A DNA stretch of 32,417 nt from an uncultured Chlamydiae bacterium (GTDB taxonomy: Bacteria; Chlamydiota; Chlamydiia; Chlamydiales; SM23-39): the NCBI GenBank assembly GCA_903889795.1, contig CAISYW010000064.1, positions 1-32,417 on the forward strand, written 5' to 3'. The translations under genes and the position numbers were made by a program. The notes beneath the pieces were generated by a model. That model worked only from the letters and a program-made list of their open reading frames with translations, did no database searches and was not told the origin of the DNA. Positions 7,258 to 15,293 of this stretch are shown here, in pieces. The first letter of the stretch is position 1. The number at the start of each line of letters is the position of its first letter.

Positions 7258-8192
7258 AGGATCGAGTCGAATCTGCCTCCTGGCCCGAATGCCGCTCCTC
7301 GCGCATCGTGTTTGTCGATGGCTGCTTCAATGACTCTTTGTCCGATCTTGGCGCGATCCCATCCTCCTGTGCTATTCTGCAACGGGATGAGACGGCTATT
7401 TTTTATATTCCTCCATCGATCATTGTTTCCTCTCCTGTGCAGATTATCTCTCTTTTTACCCAGCCGGCTATCTCGGTTTTGCGGCTGCAAATTCTTCTGG
7501 GCCGTCATTCACATCTCGAACTTGTGCAGAGTATCGCGGGAGAGGGCGTGGCCGTGGATTATATGGATATCATGGTAGATGAAGGAGCGCATTTGCGCAT
7601 GGCCGAGCAGATCCTGCCTTCAAAGAAAGCTCATTTATTGCGTTTTATGCGTGCGACATTGCAGAGAAATGCTCGGTTGAGCAGCTTTTCCTATTCTGAA
7701 GGGGCGCTCATTCTGCAAAGAGATTGGCAGGTGTTCTTGAATGGAGAGGGAGCGGAAGCGACGTTGAAGGGGCTTGATGATCTCAGTGAGAATTGTCAAG
7801 CGCATACTCGCATTTGTGTACAGCATTGTGCGCCTTCGTGCCGATCGCGCCAGCACTTTAAGAAAGCTTTGCAAGACAAGAGCCGCGCGAGCTGCGAGGG
7901 GAAAATCTGCATTGACTCCACGGCTCATCATTCCGATGCAGAGCAGCTCTGTGAAAATCTTCTTCTCAGCGACGAGGCTCTCGCCGTTGTGAAGCCCTTT
8001 TTAGACATCTTCGCCGATGATGTGTCAGTCAAGCATGGTGCGACCTTTTCCCAGCCGAGCGATGATGAGCTCTTTTATTGCCAATCCCGCGGGATTTCGT
8101 TGCGAGAGGCAAAAGAGCTGTGGCGGCGCGGATTTTGCCGCGCTCTGATCGATGCCATAGAAATTCCCAGCATGCGAGAAAGGCTTTTATGA
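7248..8192 (+). CDS. sufD: Fe-S assembly protein SufD
   Basis: 314 residues from a GTG that overlaps sufC by 10 nt. SufD pairs with SufB in the SufBC2D scaffold and is needed for iron acquisition. The most conserved part is the C-terminus: VSVKHGATFSQPSDDELFYC followed by QSRGISLREAKELWRRGFC, the SufB/D hallmark. The N-terminal half is poorly conserved and the protein is short next to the roughly 420-residue E. coli SufD. A cluster of cysteines (CVQHCAPSC) lies where family members usually carry the end of the beta-helix; its meaning is unclear. Identification is helped by its position between sufC and sufS. Confidence 0.88.
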   Translation: MDLKDRVESASWPECRSSRIVFVDGCFNDSLSDLGAIPSSCAILQRDETAIFYIPPSIIVSSPVQIISLFTQPAISVLRLQILLGRHSHLELVQSIAGEGVAVDYMDIMVDEGAHLRMAEQILPSKKAHLLRFMRATLQRNARLSSFSYSEGALILQRDWQVFLNGEGAEATLKGLDDLSENCQAHTRICVQHCAPSCRSRQHFKKALQDKSRASCEGKICIDSTAHHSDAEQLCENLLLSDEALAVVKPFLDIFADDVSVKHGATFSQPSDDELFYCQSRGISLREAKELWRRGFCRALIDAIEIPSMRERLL

Positions 8193-9367
8193 ATCCTTGG
8201 CGCGAATCATTTCCAATTTTTCGCCACCATCCTGATTGGATTTATCTTGATTCAGCTGCCACTGCGCATAAACCGGAGTGCGTCATTCATGCGCTAACGC
8301 AATTTTATTCCAAGGATTATGCGACGGTACATCGCGCCATTTATAGCGCTTCGATGCGGGCCACGGAACAATATCACGATGCGCGCGAAACGGTACGCCA
8401 TTTCTTGAATGCGGCCTATCCGGAAGAAATCATTTTCACACGGGGCGCGACGGAATCGATTCATCTCGTTTCCCGCATTTTTCATTTGGAGAGAGGCGAT
8501 GAAGTTCTTCTTTCCCAGATGGAGCATCACTCCAATCTCGTTCCCTGGCAGATGCTGGCTGAAGAAAAGGGGATCGTTCTCAAGTGGATTCGCGTATTAG
8601 AAGACGGCTCGCTCAAGCTCCCTCTGGAGCTTTCCGATAAAACGAAATTAATCGCCATTACCCACGTCTCGAATGTGACCGGCACCATCACTCCCATTCG
8701 TGAAATCGTGCAAGCGGCGCGCAAAGTGGGCGCTGCGGTTCTCGTCGATGGCGCGCAAGCAGCGCCTCATATGCCGATCGATGTTCAGGCGCTCGATGTC
8801 GATTTCTACGCTTTTTCCGGTCATAAATGCTACGGCCCTACCGGCATTGGCATACTCTACGGTAAAAAAGAGCGGTTGATGTCTCTGCCGCCGCTGCAGG
8901 GCGGGGGCGCGATGGTTGATCATGTGGACTTTGAAAAGAGTACATATCAGGAACCTCCTCTTCGCTTTGAGGCAGGCACGCCCATGATCGGTTCGGCGAT
9001 TGGTTTGAAAGCCGCTCTCGATTTTCTAGGGCAGATCGGTCTTCATGCAGCGGCCGGCTGGGAGCAGCATTTATTGACGCTGGCAACGGAAAGACTCTTG
9101 CGCATTCCCAATCTCAAGATCATCGGCACGGCGCCGCACAAGGGACCGATCATCACCTTTACTATTGAAAAGGTTCATCCGCTCGATCTCGCCGCGCTGC
9201 TCGATTGCAAAAATATCGCAATCCGCACCGGCCATCTCTGCGCTCAGCCGCTTTTGCGCCAGTTCGGTTGTGAATCGGCTATGCGCGCCTCATTTGCTCT
9301 CTACAATACTGAAGAAGAAGTTGATCGCTTCATACGTGCGATTCAAGAGAGTCTGAAAATTCTTTAA
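8189..9367 (+). CDS. sufS: Cysteine desulfurase SufS (PLP enzyme)
   Basis: Takes sulfur from L-cysteine as a persulfide for the SufBCD scaffold. 392 residues from the ATG at 8189, which overlaps the sufD stop (ATGA); the track start at 8078 adds 37 residues that are only a second frame of sufD. Seen: WIYLDSAATAHKP at residues 18-29, TRGATESIHLV, MEHHSN with the cofactor-stacking His near 113, DGAQ at 187-190, the PLP lysine in SGHKCYGPTG (Lys213) and the active Cys in RTGHLCAQPL (Cys351). These are type II (SufS/CsdA) features. No sufE or sufU partner lies nearby, so the sulfur acceptor must be elsewhere or dispensable. Confidence 0.96.
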   Translation: MNPWRESFPIFRHHPDWIYLDSAATAHKPECVIHALTQFYSKDYATVHRAIYSASMRATEQYHDARETVRHFLNAAYPEEIIFTRGATESIHLVSRIFHLERGDEVLLSQMEHHSNLVPWQMLAEEKGIVLKWIRVLEDGSLKLPLELSDKTKLIAITHVSNVTGTITPIREIVQAARKVGAAVLVDGAQAAPHMPIDVQALDVDFYAFSGHKCYGPTGIGILYGKKERLMSLPPLQGGGAMVDHVDFEKSTYQEPPLRFEAGTPMIGSAIGLKAALDFLGQIGLHAAAGWEQHLLTLATERLLRIPNLKIIGTAPHKGPIITFTIEKVHPLDLAALLDCKNIAIRTGHLCAQPLLRQFGCESAMRASFALYNTEEEVDRFIRAIQESLKIL

Positions 9368-9417
9368 AGGGGGGAGTCAATCCCGAAGGTGCCGCCATTA
9401 GCGTAGAGAGCCTTACC

Positions 9418-9675
9418 ATGGATTTTAAACGCGCCAGAATCATCGCTTGTGATGCTAGGCCAAATTATATTCTTTGGGTTCGATTCGATGATGGTGTCGA
9501 AGGGGAAGTCGATTTATCTGATCTCGTTGGTCAAGGCGTATTTAAAGCTTGGGAATCAAAAGATTTTTGGGAATCGGTCAAAATCGATCCCGAAAGCGAT
9601 ACGGTCTGTTGGGGTGAGGAAATTGATCTTGATCCTTATACTCTAAAACAAGAGATACTAGAATCTCAGAAGTGA
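9418..9675 (+). CDS. DUF2442-type small protein, 85 aa
   Basis: The sequence (MDFKRARIIACDARPNYILW, then FDDGVEGEVDLSDLVGQGVF and DPESDTVCWGEEIDLDP) resembles the DUF2442 family of short beta-rich proteins, often found next to DUF4160 genes in toxin-antitoxin-like pairs. No DUF4160 partner is visible here, so it is a solitary copy and no function can be assigned. The Shine-Dalgarno is weak (GAGAG about 8 nt upstream). It lies 50 bp after sufS on the same strand and converges on the autotransporter gene. Confidence 0.75.
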   Translation: MDFKRARIIACDARPNYILWVRFDDGVEGEVDLSDLVGQGVFKAWESKDFWESVKIDPESDTVCWGEEIDLDPYTLKQEILESQK

Positions 9676-9751
9676 AGCGAGTATCTCAGCATCTCCCAAG
9701 AGACTCACCGGAAGAATCGTTTTAATATTATTCAAGCTTTTTGAAGAGCCC

Positions 9752-12700
9752 TTAAAACATTTTGCCGACACGCATCGTGGCCTGGTTGTTGGAATAATTC
9801 GATCCATATTGTCCATCATATTGCAGCGATCCAAACCATCCGCTGCGATGTTGACAAAAGAATTCCACAGCAGCCGCAATGAGGTTTTGCGTTTTGATAA
9901 ATGATGTGACGGTGAACGATGAGGGAGCTCCCGTAAGAAAGGCCGTCACTTGGCCGACCTGAAAGGGGATCAGATTGACATAGCTCGCCTTGCCGCGCAG
10001 GAAAAAGGTTCCCCAGCTCTGATCCCGAGTATAGTATCCATTGAGCCCTGCCTCGCTGCGCAGTGCAGAGGAAAAATGTCGTGAGCGGTTCATGTTGAAG
10101 GGCGAAGCACTCTGTTCATTATAGGCTGAATCTCGGTTGCATGCCCAATCGACGGAGATGAATGGCTCAAGAATGCCCGGAAGGAAGCTGTAGTAGTATC
10201 CACTTGAAAGGTGCGCGTCGCCCTGGAAGGAATTGTACGAACTCCTGGCTGCGGCATCAAATCCGGGGAAGAATATATTGCGCTGATTTTCAGTGTGCTG
10301 CATGCCTCCCCAGAGGGCTCCTTCAATAAAAAGCCGGTTGAATTCGACGGTACTATAAATGGAGAGCAATCCGCTATTGATGGCAGCATGGCCAAAGTGT
10401 TGTTTTTCGTGGATGGATGCGTGGGTATAAGCCAACGCAGCTCCTAGCGTAGTACGTCCGAAGGTGAAGTCGCCGCCGATTAGCAGCCCGCCGCTTGTCG
10501 AGTTAAATCCCGGAACTTGGTGTTGTTCTTTTTGGTGGGTTAAATCACCAAATCCGGTAGCCCATAAAGAGTGATTTTTTGGACGGGGAAGCGGGCGCCT
10601 TTTGGGAAGTCGATCCATTACTTGCGCTCTGCTGCATGCGGTTAATTCATCAACCTCGAGGTCTGTATTATCGGCGAGAAAAGCTGCATCGCGCTCTTTG
10701 CCGATCATTCGCATGACGCGGTCATCGTTATTGCGCGAGTCCAGGATATTGCTGAGTGTGAAATTCGTGTTTTGTGAAATGGTTGTTGCGATTGCATCGC
10801 GAGCCGGGCTAATGGTATCTAATGCGTCTCGGAGCGGTTGGCCGGATAGTTCGTGAAGAAGGGAAAAGGTTTCCCCGACCAGATGGGAATTCGCGTTGAG
10901 ATACCTCGCAACGATTAGCCGGTTGCCGCGAAGGCCGGTAGTATCGATGCCGGATTGATGGTCAGAGTTAATAATATAAAAAACTTGATAGGGAGAGGAT
11001 GCGACCTGTTTATAAATAGAGCCATTCAGATGAGAAGTAACAAAATCAAAATCTCCGATTAATGCTGATTGAGCACTGATAATTTCATATGAAGTTCCTG
11101 CCGGATAAAAACCGGAAGGTACATCGATGAGAAGTTCGCCTCCAAGAGTGACCGTTCCATTGACAACCAATTTAGAACAGGTGCCGTTGGGATCGATTTC
11201 TATCTCTGTTACTCCGCTCGTCGTATAATCACCCTCTATGGTTAATGTGCCAATGGAGTTGCCGGGATGAACGGTTCCATTAGCATTTACGACGACACTG
11301 TTATTAATCGTTCCGACGCCTTTAAGGATGCCCCCGGAAACGCTTCCAACATTTATTACATTAGAATCGAGCGAAGAGCCGAGTGCTAAGGCAAGAGCTC
11401 CGTTATTAATATCCGTGTTCCCGGTATAACTTTGCGCTGTCGTGAACGTGAGAGTTCCGGCTCCGTTTTTAACGAGCTTGCCGTCCGTCCCTGCGATTCC
11501 ATTGCTAAAAGCTAAAGAAGCGGCGTTATCAAATTGAAGGGTGCTGGAATCGTTCAGAGTCACGTCAGAGGTTAGTGTCGCACCTGATGCTAAGGAAAGC
11601 GTTCCGCCGTCATTAACAGTAGTGGATCCGGTGTACGTATTTGCCCCGGAGAGCGTGAGTGTTCCGACTCCGTTTTTAATGAGCATGCCGCCAGTCCCTG
11701 CGATGCCATTGCTAAAAGATAAGGAAGCGGCATTATTAAATTGAAGGGTGCTGGAATTGTTCAGAGTCACGTCAGAGGTAAGTGTCGTGCCCGATGCTAA
11801 GGAAAGCATCCCTCCATTATTAACAGTAGTGGTTCCGGTGTAGGTATTTGCCCCGGAGAGCGTGAGTGTTCCGACTCCGTTTTTAACGAGCTTGCCGCCC
11901 GTCCCAGCGATGCCATTGGTGAAAGATAAAGAGCCGGCATTATTAAATTGAAGGGTGCTGGAAGTGCTCAGAGTCACGTCAGAGGTAAGTGTCGCGCCCG
12001 ATGCTAAGGAAAGCGTCCCTCCATTATTAACAGTAGTGGTTCCGGTGTAGGTATTTGCCCCGGAGAGCGTGAGTGTTCCGACTCCGTTTTTAACGAGCTT
12101 GCCGCCCGCCCCTGCGATGCCATTGCTAAAAGATAAAGAAGCGGCATTATTAAATTGAAGGGTGCTGGAATTGCTCAGAGTCACGTCAGAGGTAAGTGTC
12201 GCACCTGATGCTAAGGAAAGCGTTCCGCCGTCATTAACAGTAGTGGATCCGGTATATGCATTCGTTCCGGAGAGCGTGAGTGTTCCGGCTCCGTTTTTAA
12301 CGAGCTTGCCGCCCGTCCCAGCGATGCCATTGCTAAAAGATAAAGAAGCAGCGTTATCAAATTGAAGAGTACTCAGATCGTTTAGAGTCACGTCAGAGGT
12401 AAGTGTCGCACCTGACGCCAGAGAAAGCGTTCCTCCATTATTAACAGCAGTGGATCCGGTGTACGTATTTGTCCCGGAGAGTGTGAGCGTTCCGGCTCCG
12501 TTTTTAATGAGCATGCCGCCTGTGCCTTCGATGGAGCCGCTATAGTTAGTGTCAGTGGCACCTCCGATTGTGAGGGTGCCCGATCCTAATAGAATGGAAC
12601 CGGTTCCGGCGAGGCTTTTGATCGACTCATTGTAATTATTCAGATTCCATGAGCCGATGTTTTGCATAACGACAGCGACAGAAGGATCGATTTGACCCGA

Positions 12701-13891
12701 TTCCCGATGGAAGACCGTACCGCCGTCGACACTTCCAATGGTCAGGATCGTGTTAGCAGGAATTGCGACGCTGGACGATTTGTTTAGGTATAGAGTGCCA
12801 TTGATGACGCTTGTATTTCCCGTGTAGTCATTGCTCACGCTTCCGCTTATTTCCATAGCGTGGTTGACACTAGGGCCAGACATAGCTACCACAATGCCTG
12901 ATCCGCCAGTGATCTGACCGGTCACAAAGAGGGCGGTGGAATCTTCAGAAGAACCATCGAAATAAATGCCTCTTGTAAGAGTAAGAGGAAGAGTGATGGA
13001 TCCGCTTATCGTCGCAGGATGCACCGGGACATCGCATAGAATTTTAGCATAATCGCCTGTTCCGGTGAAAGCGATAGGTCCAGAAATGATTACATTATTA
13101 CTTAAAGCAAGCGGAATATGTAAGGATGTGTTTACATTGTTAAGAGAGAGTGTCGCGCCTCCTTGAGTTAAGGTGGTGTTGTTATTAAAATTTATGCTCC
13201 CTATTTCTGTAGAATACCCATTCATGTCAAACGTACCGTGATTTTGCAGAAACACCTGCAAATTATTGCTGAATTGATTCGAATGTCCCAGCTGAAGAAG
13301 AGCGTAGCCTCCAACAGTGACCTCAGCGCCATTTATCGCGCTGCCGGAAGTGTTATTTAAATAAAGCGTACCAGAAGCAAGATAAACATCATTTGCGATC
13401 GTTCCACGGATAATTGTATCTCCCGTTGATGTTGCGGAAAATTCAATCCCAGAAGTTCCCGAAATGTTGCCGGATAATGTAAAATCGGATGTCGAATTGT
13501 TGTTCACATTGAGGTCGTTAATCAATGTAATGGGAGCTGAAATAGTATGCTCACCCTGGGTAATCGTAATATTATTGTCGGTATAATCAAAAATCAAAGC
13601 GCTCGCGGTACCCTCTTGGATCGTGTAGCTATTGGGGCTGTTGAACGTAATTGAATTCACCGTAATGTTGGAAGTACCAGAGCTTCTTAGAGAAATTACC
13701 GCGGGGCCGGTAATCGTGCTTTCAAAGTGGGCGATATCATCCGAACCATTTGGGACGGTCGCGCCACTCCAATTCCCGGGGACATCCCAGTAGCCGTCGC
13801 CTGTCAGATTCCAGGTTGCGTTCGTCTGTCCCAAAAGGGCAGACGCGGCAAGGAGCTGTAGAGAATAATATAATAGTTTGTGTCTAGTCAT
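9752..13891 (-). CDS. Autotransporter with PATR repeats and C-terminal beta-barrel
   Basis: 1379 residues, type V secretion. An N-terminal signal peptide (RHKLLYYSLQLLAASALLGQ, cleavage probably near NAT/W) precedes a long Gly/Ser/Thr/Asn-rich passenger expected to fold as a beta-helix. The middle (about residues 457-860) contains passenger-associated transport repeats with the core NGAGTLTLSGTNTYTGSTAV, five of them in exact 69-residue units. After a linker (SRAQVMDRLPKRRPLPRPK) the last ~275 residues form the autotransporter beta-barrel, with alternating aromatic strands and a terminal Phe (MRVGKMF), the Bam recognition signature. GGAG sits 6 nt before the ATG. It is a single-gene unit and likely a surface-exposed adhesin or shield; the ligand is unknown. 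It is not a classical Chlamydia Pmp, since GGA(I/L/V) and FxxN repeats do not dominate. Confidence 0.93.
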   Translation of the reverse strand: MTRHKLLYYSLQLLAASALLGQTNATWNLTGDGYWDVPGNWSGATVPNGSDDIAHFESTITGPAVISLRSSGTSNITVNSITFNSPNSYTIQEGTASALIFDYTDNNITITQGEHTISAPITLINDLNVNNNSTSDFTLSGNISGTSGIEFSATSTGDTIIRGTIANDVYLASGTLYLNNTSGSAINGAEVTVGGYALLQLGHSNQFSNNLQVFLQNHGTFDMNGYSTEIGSINFNNNTTLTQGGATLSLNNVNTSLHIPLALSNNVIISGPIAFTGTGDYAKILCDVPVHPATISGSITLPLTLTRGIYFDGSSEDSTALFVTGQITGGSGIVVAMSGPSVNHAMEISGSVSNDYTGNTSVINGTLYLNKSSSVAIPANTILTIGSVDGGTVFHRESGQIDPSVAVVMQNIGSWNLNNYNESIKSLAGTGSILLGSGTLTIGGATDTNYSGSIEGTGGMLIKNGAGTLTLSGTNTYTGSTAVNNGGTLSLASGATLTSDVTLNDLSTLQFDNAASLSFSNGIAGTGGKLVKNGAGTLTLSGTNAYTGSTTVNDGGTLSLASGATLTSDVTLSNSSTLQFNNAASLSFSNGIAGAGGKLVKNGVGTLTLSGANTYTGTTTVNNGGTLSLASGATLTSDVTLSTSSTLQFNNAGSLSFTNGIAGTGGKLVKNGVGTLTLSGANTYTGTTTVNNGGMLSLASGTTLTSDVTLNNSSTLQFNNAASLSFSNGIAGTGGMLIKNGVGTLTLSGANTYTGSTTVNDGGTLSLASGATLTSDVTLNDSSTLQFDNAASLAFSNGIAGTDGKLVKNGAGTLTFTTAQSYTGNTDINNGALALALGSSLDSNVINVGSVSGGILKGVGTINNSVVVNANGTVHPGNSIGTLTIEGDYTTSGVTEIEIDPNGTCSKLVVNGTVTLGGELLIDVPSGFYPAGTSYEIISAQSALIGDFDFVTSHLNGSIYKQVASSPYQVFYIINSDHQSGIDTTGLRGNRLIVARYLNANSHLVGETFSLLHELSGQPLRDALDTISPARDAIATTISQNTNFTLSNILDSRNNDDRVMRMIGKERDAAFLADNTDLEVDELTACSRAQVMDRLPKRRPLPRPKNHSLWATGFGDLTHQKEQHQVPGFNSTSGGLLIGGDFTFGRTTLGAALAYTHASIHEKQHFGHAAINSGLLSIYSTVEFNRLFIEGALWGGMQHTENQRNIFFPGFDAAARSSYNSFQGDAHLSSGYYYSFLPGILEPFISVDWACNRDSAYNEQSASPFNMNRSRHFSSALRSEAGLNGYYTRDQSWGTFFLRGKASYVNLIPFQVGQVTAFLTGAPSSFTVTSFIKTQNLIAAAVEFFCQHRSGWFGSLQYDGQYGSNYSNNQATMRVGKMF
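11486..12520 (-). repeat. Five tandem 207 bp units inside the autotransporter gene
   Basis: Counting codons, units begin at GGMLIKNG (first, at 12520) and recur every 69 residues as GGKLVKNG or GGMLIKNG, giving five complete in-frame units and a sixth that diverges after about 13 residues (DGKLVKNGAGTLTF). The third and fourth units are nearly identical at DNA level, which suggests recent duplication. The 207 bp period preserves the frame, so recombination would change passenger length without breaking the gene. Confidence 0.9.
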
Positions 13892-14041
13892 TTGAATCTC
13901 CGGAAAGTCGAGCTATACAGCCTGCGGCAAGGTCTTTAAATTTTTCATCGGCGTCTTTTGCGTCTCAGCGCATTGCTCGTTCTCGCAAACTTTCTAAGTT
14001 TGCTTCGAATCTCCGCAACGCTACCGGGACACAATACTTCC

Positions 14042-14073
14042 GCCAAAAAATGAAGAATCTAACCGCGCTCAGT
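14042..14073 (+). repeat. 32 bp direct repeat, left copy
   Basis: GCCAAAAAATGAAGAATCTA... matches 15168-15199 at 29 of 32 positions in the same orientation, 1126 bp apart. The pair brackets copy C of the dispersed fragment and the whole group II intron remnant. Both copies contain a potential start MKNL(T/I)ALS. Confidence 0.75.
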
Positions 14074-14149
14074 ATATTTTTCACTCTGTGCAAGGGTGTA
14101 ATTTTTTTTGCCTGAGCCACACACACATATATATAGTTAATATTTCAGG

Positions 14150-14242
14150 ATGAACGCAAGAAAAACAAAGCAAACCTTGGAGGCACTTGCAAAACTCCAT
14201 TTGGAGTCAAATCCGCCCTTTTTCCGTTGGCTTCGAATTTGA
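14150..14242 (+). pseudogene. Decayed coding fragment copy C (ends ESNPPFFRWLRI)
   Basis: A 30-codon frame from ATG 14150 ends in LAKLHLESNPPFFRWLRI, the same ending as the minus-strand fragment near 1.3 kb. Nucleotide similarity continues 18 nt past the stop and breaks exactly at 14260/14261, where the group II intron begins. It is too short and unsupported to be called a gene; it is probably the 3' tail of a lost reading frame. Confidence 0.35.
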
Positions 14243-14260
14243 CTTTTAAAGCGAATTTTG
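14180..14260 (+). repeat. 81 bp dispersed repeat copy C, interrupted by the intron
   Basis: 71 of 81 positions match copy A in inverted orientation, including a 24 bp perfect block around AGTCAAATCCGCCCTTTTTC. The two-tier stem seen in copy A is kept (GCAAAACTC with GAATTTTG; GAGTCAAAT with ATTTGACTT). The right end coincides with the intron 5' junction. Confidence 0.75.
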
Positions 14261-15060
14261 GTGCGCCACGAGGCGCTTTATTAACGTGTCGCCTGAAATG
14301 GCGATCAAGGAAGGATACCCATCTGCCTTGCACTGAGTCTTGAACACAGGAAGGTAACGACCTGGGTTAAGCGTAGATAGGGAGGCTGTAGGCCGTAATG
14401 TGCAATAAAGTGATTGAGCCCCGAAATAGCAAAATGGGAAAGGTCCATGTTTTCAAAATAACAGAAGACAACACCAACTGATCCGATATGGGAAGGAGCA
14501 GGTGGCGCCCCGGGATCGGAGAGCACGGCATGCAACCGAAGGAAATAAAGCGAACGTGGGAGACCCTAATGGCCCTTTAATAAGAAGTATCAGGCAACAA
14601 GCAGAAAAGCAAGGAGCCCGAAAAGGCCATTAGGGAGTCAGATGGATCATACTACCTATGAAACCAGTAACGATGGTGGAGGGAAGGATCCTAGGTAAAT
14701 TATCAACCCAAGTAAAGGAAACGCCGCATGGGGCAACAGAACCTCTCAGCGACGAACACGAAACTGAACAGGATAGCCTGGTTATCAAAACAAGACCCGA
14801 AGAAGGAGTTCGGATGCTTAATGCACCTCTTCAACAACGAGTCACTACTAGAATGTTTCTACGAGCTCGATAAAAACAAAGCCGTGGGAAAAGTTTCGGT
14901 TGTTCATGAGAGCTGATCCTCTCCCCACCAGCAAAATAGTCCACTCACTGTTTAAGACATCAAGCAGGTGAAGGATAGATATCTGGAGCCCGTTGCCTTA
15001 ATTGGGCCCGGCGAGTTCTAACGAGGGGGAAGCCAAGCAATTGTCTCCTCTTCTCTCTCA
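14261..15060 (+). mobile_element. Degenerate group II intron with most of its reverse transcriptase deleted
   Basis: It begins GTGCG, the group II 5' consensus, followed by a small GCGCC-ACGA-GGCGC hairpin and text typical of domain I (GGAAGGATACCCATC, CACTGAGTCTTGAACACAGG, GGGAGGCTGTAGGCC). Two CAAAAT hexamers (14430-14435, 14454-14459) are complementary to ATTTTG just before the junction, as expected for EBS1/IBS1. A truncated intron-encoded protein starts at 14728. A domain V-like 33-mer lies at 14986-15018 (GAGCCCGTTGCC, TTAA loop, then a 3' arm with mutated pairing), followed by a domain VI-like stem near 15024-15050. The 3' end is uncertain: about 15060 from the domain VI position, or as far as 15162, where CAATCGTC resumes the empty-site sequence. 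Domain IV lacks RT, maturase and endonuclease parts, so it cannot move by itself. Confidence 0.7.
14728..14916 (+). pseudogene. Remnant of group II intron reverse transcriptase/maturase (N-terminus only)
   Basis: The first ~50 residues (NTKLNRIAWLSKQDPKKEF, then LMHLFNNESLLECFYELDKN and KAVG) match the start of bacterial LtrA-type intron proteins, where NKAVG is normally followed by IDG(V/I)T. Here the sequence switches right after AVG to KVSVVHES and a stop. The YADD reverse-transcriptase core, domain X and any HNH domain are absent. Full proteins of this kind are about 400-500 residues, so roughly 90% is gone through an internal deletion. The overlapping frame at 14658-14873 is a shadow. 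Confidence 0.75.
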
Positions 15061-15167
15061 ATTATCTCCTTGCTCTCAAAAAATGGACAAAGTCGTGGAA
15101 AAGAAAAAATTGATCACATTAACCCGAACGATAAGTTATACTGGCCGCTGAGACAAAAAATCCAATC

Positions 15168-15199
15168 GTCAAAAAATGAAGAACCTAATCGCGCTCAGT
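15168..15199 (+). repeat. 32 bp direct repeat, right copy
   Basis: Partner of 14042-14073 (29 of 32 positions). The ATG at 15176 opens a 53-codon frame (MKNLIALSFYS...) that runs through the permease leader and overlaps the permease start by 10 nt. No Shine-Dalgarno precedes it, so translation is doubtful. Confidence 0.75.
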
Positions 15200-15226
15200 T
15201 TTTATAGTTTGAGGTGTGAACGCATC

Positions 15227-15269
15227 GCTTGCCGCAATCCCACCATTTTAGGGGTGGGTCAAGGCAAGC
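15227..15269 (+). promoter_or_regulatory. Leader hairpin 1 before the APC permease
   Basis: A two-tier stem: GCTTGCC (15227-15233) pairs with GGCAAGC (15263-15269), and CCCACC (15239-15244) with GGTGGG (15253-15258). No T-run follows, so it is not an intrinsic terminator. CTTGCCGC (15228-15235) can instead pair with GCGGTAAG (15281-15288, one G-U), giving a mutually exclusive fold. Confidence 0.5.
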
Positions 15270-15293
15270 TAGATGATAACGCGGTAAGCGGCG

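Larger units (their letters stand above)
13892..14260. other. Autotransporter upstream region, no intact gene
   Basis: Contains an 8 bp stem with 3 nt loop (GCAAACTT-TCT-AAGTTTGC, 13985-14003), which would lie in the autotransporter 5' leader; the left half of a 32 bp direct repeat (14042-14073); a T8 run at 14102-14109; a short CACACACACATATATATA tract; and copy C of the dispersed fragment. No -35/-10 pair can be fixed with confidence. Confidence 0.5.

Noticed and set aside
8078-8188. Upstream part of the track SufS ORF
   Set aside because: It is a second frame of the sufD 3' end; the ATG at 8189 overlaps the sufD stop and gives the family-like N-terminus.
9676-9751. Quasi-palindrome TTCAAGCTTTTTGAA as a shared terminator between the DUF2442 gene and the autotransporter
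   Set aside because: The stem is short and AT-rich, with no convincing T-run on either strand.
11541-12365. Plus-strand ORFs 11541-11744 and 12162-12365 with similar sequences
   Set aside because: They are the antisense shadow of the autotransporter 207 bp repeats; similarity between them reflects that repeat only.
11486-12520. Regular repeats as a possible CRISPR or satellite
   Set aside because: Units are 207 bp, contiguous, in frame and encode PATR motifs; no short repeats with unique spacers are present.
14102-14109. T8 run as an intrinsic terminator
   Set aside because: No stable GC-rich hairpin precedes it on the plus strand.
14658-14873. Plus-strand 71 aa ORF inside the intron
   Set aside because: It overlaps in another frame the reverse-transcriptase N-terminus, which has clear family text.
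15227-15269. Leader hairpin as an intrinsic terminator
   Set aside because: No T-run follows the stem, so it was recorded as a possible regulatory hairpin instead.
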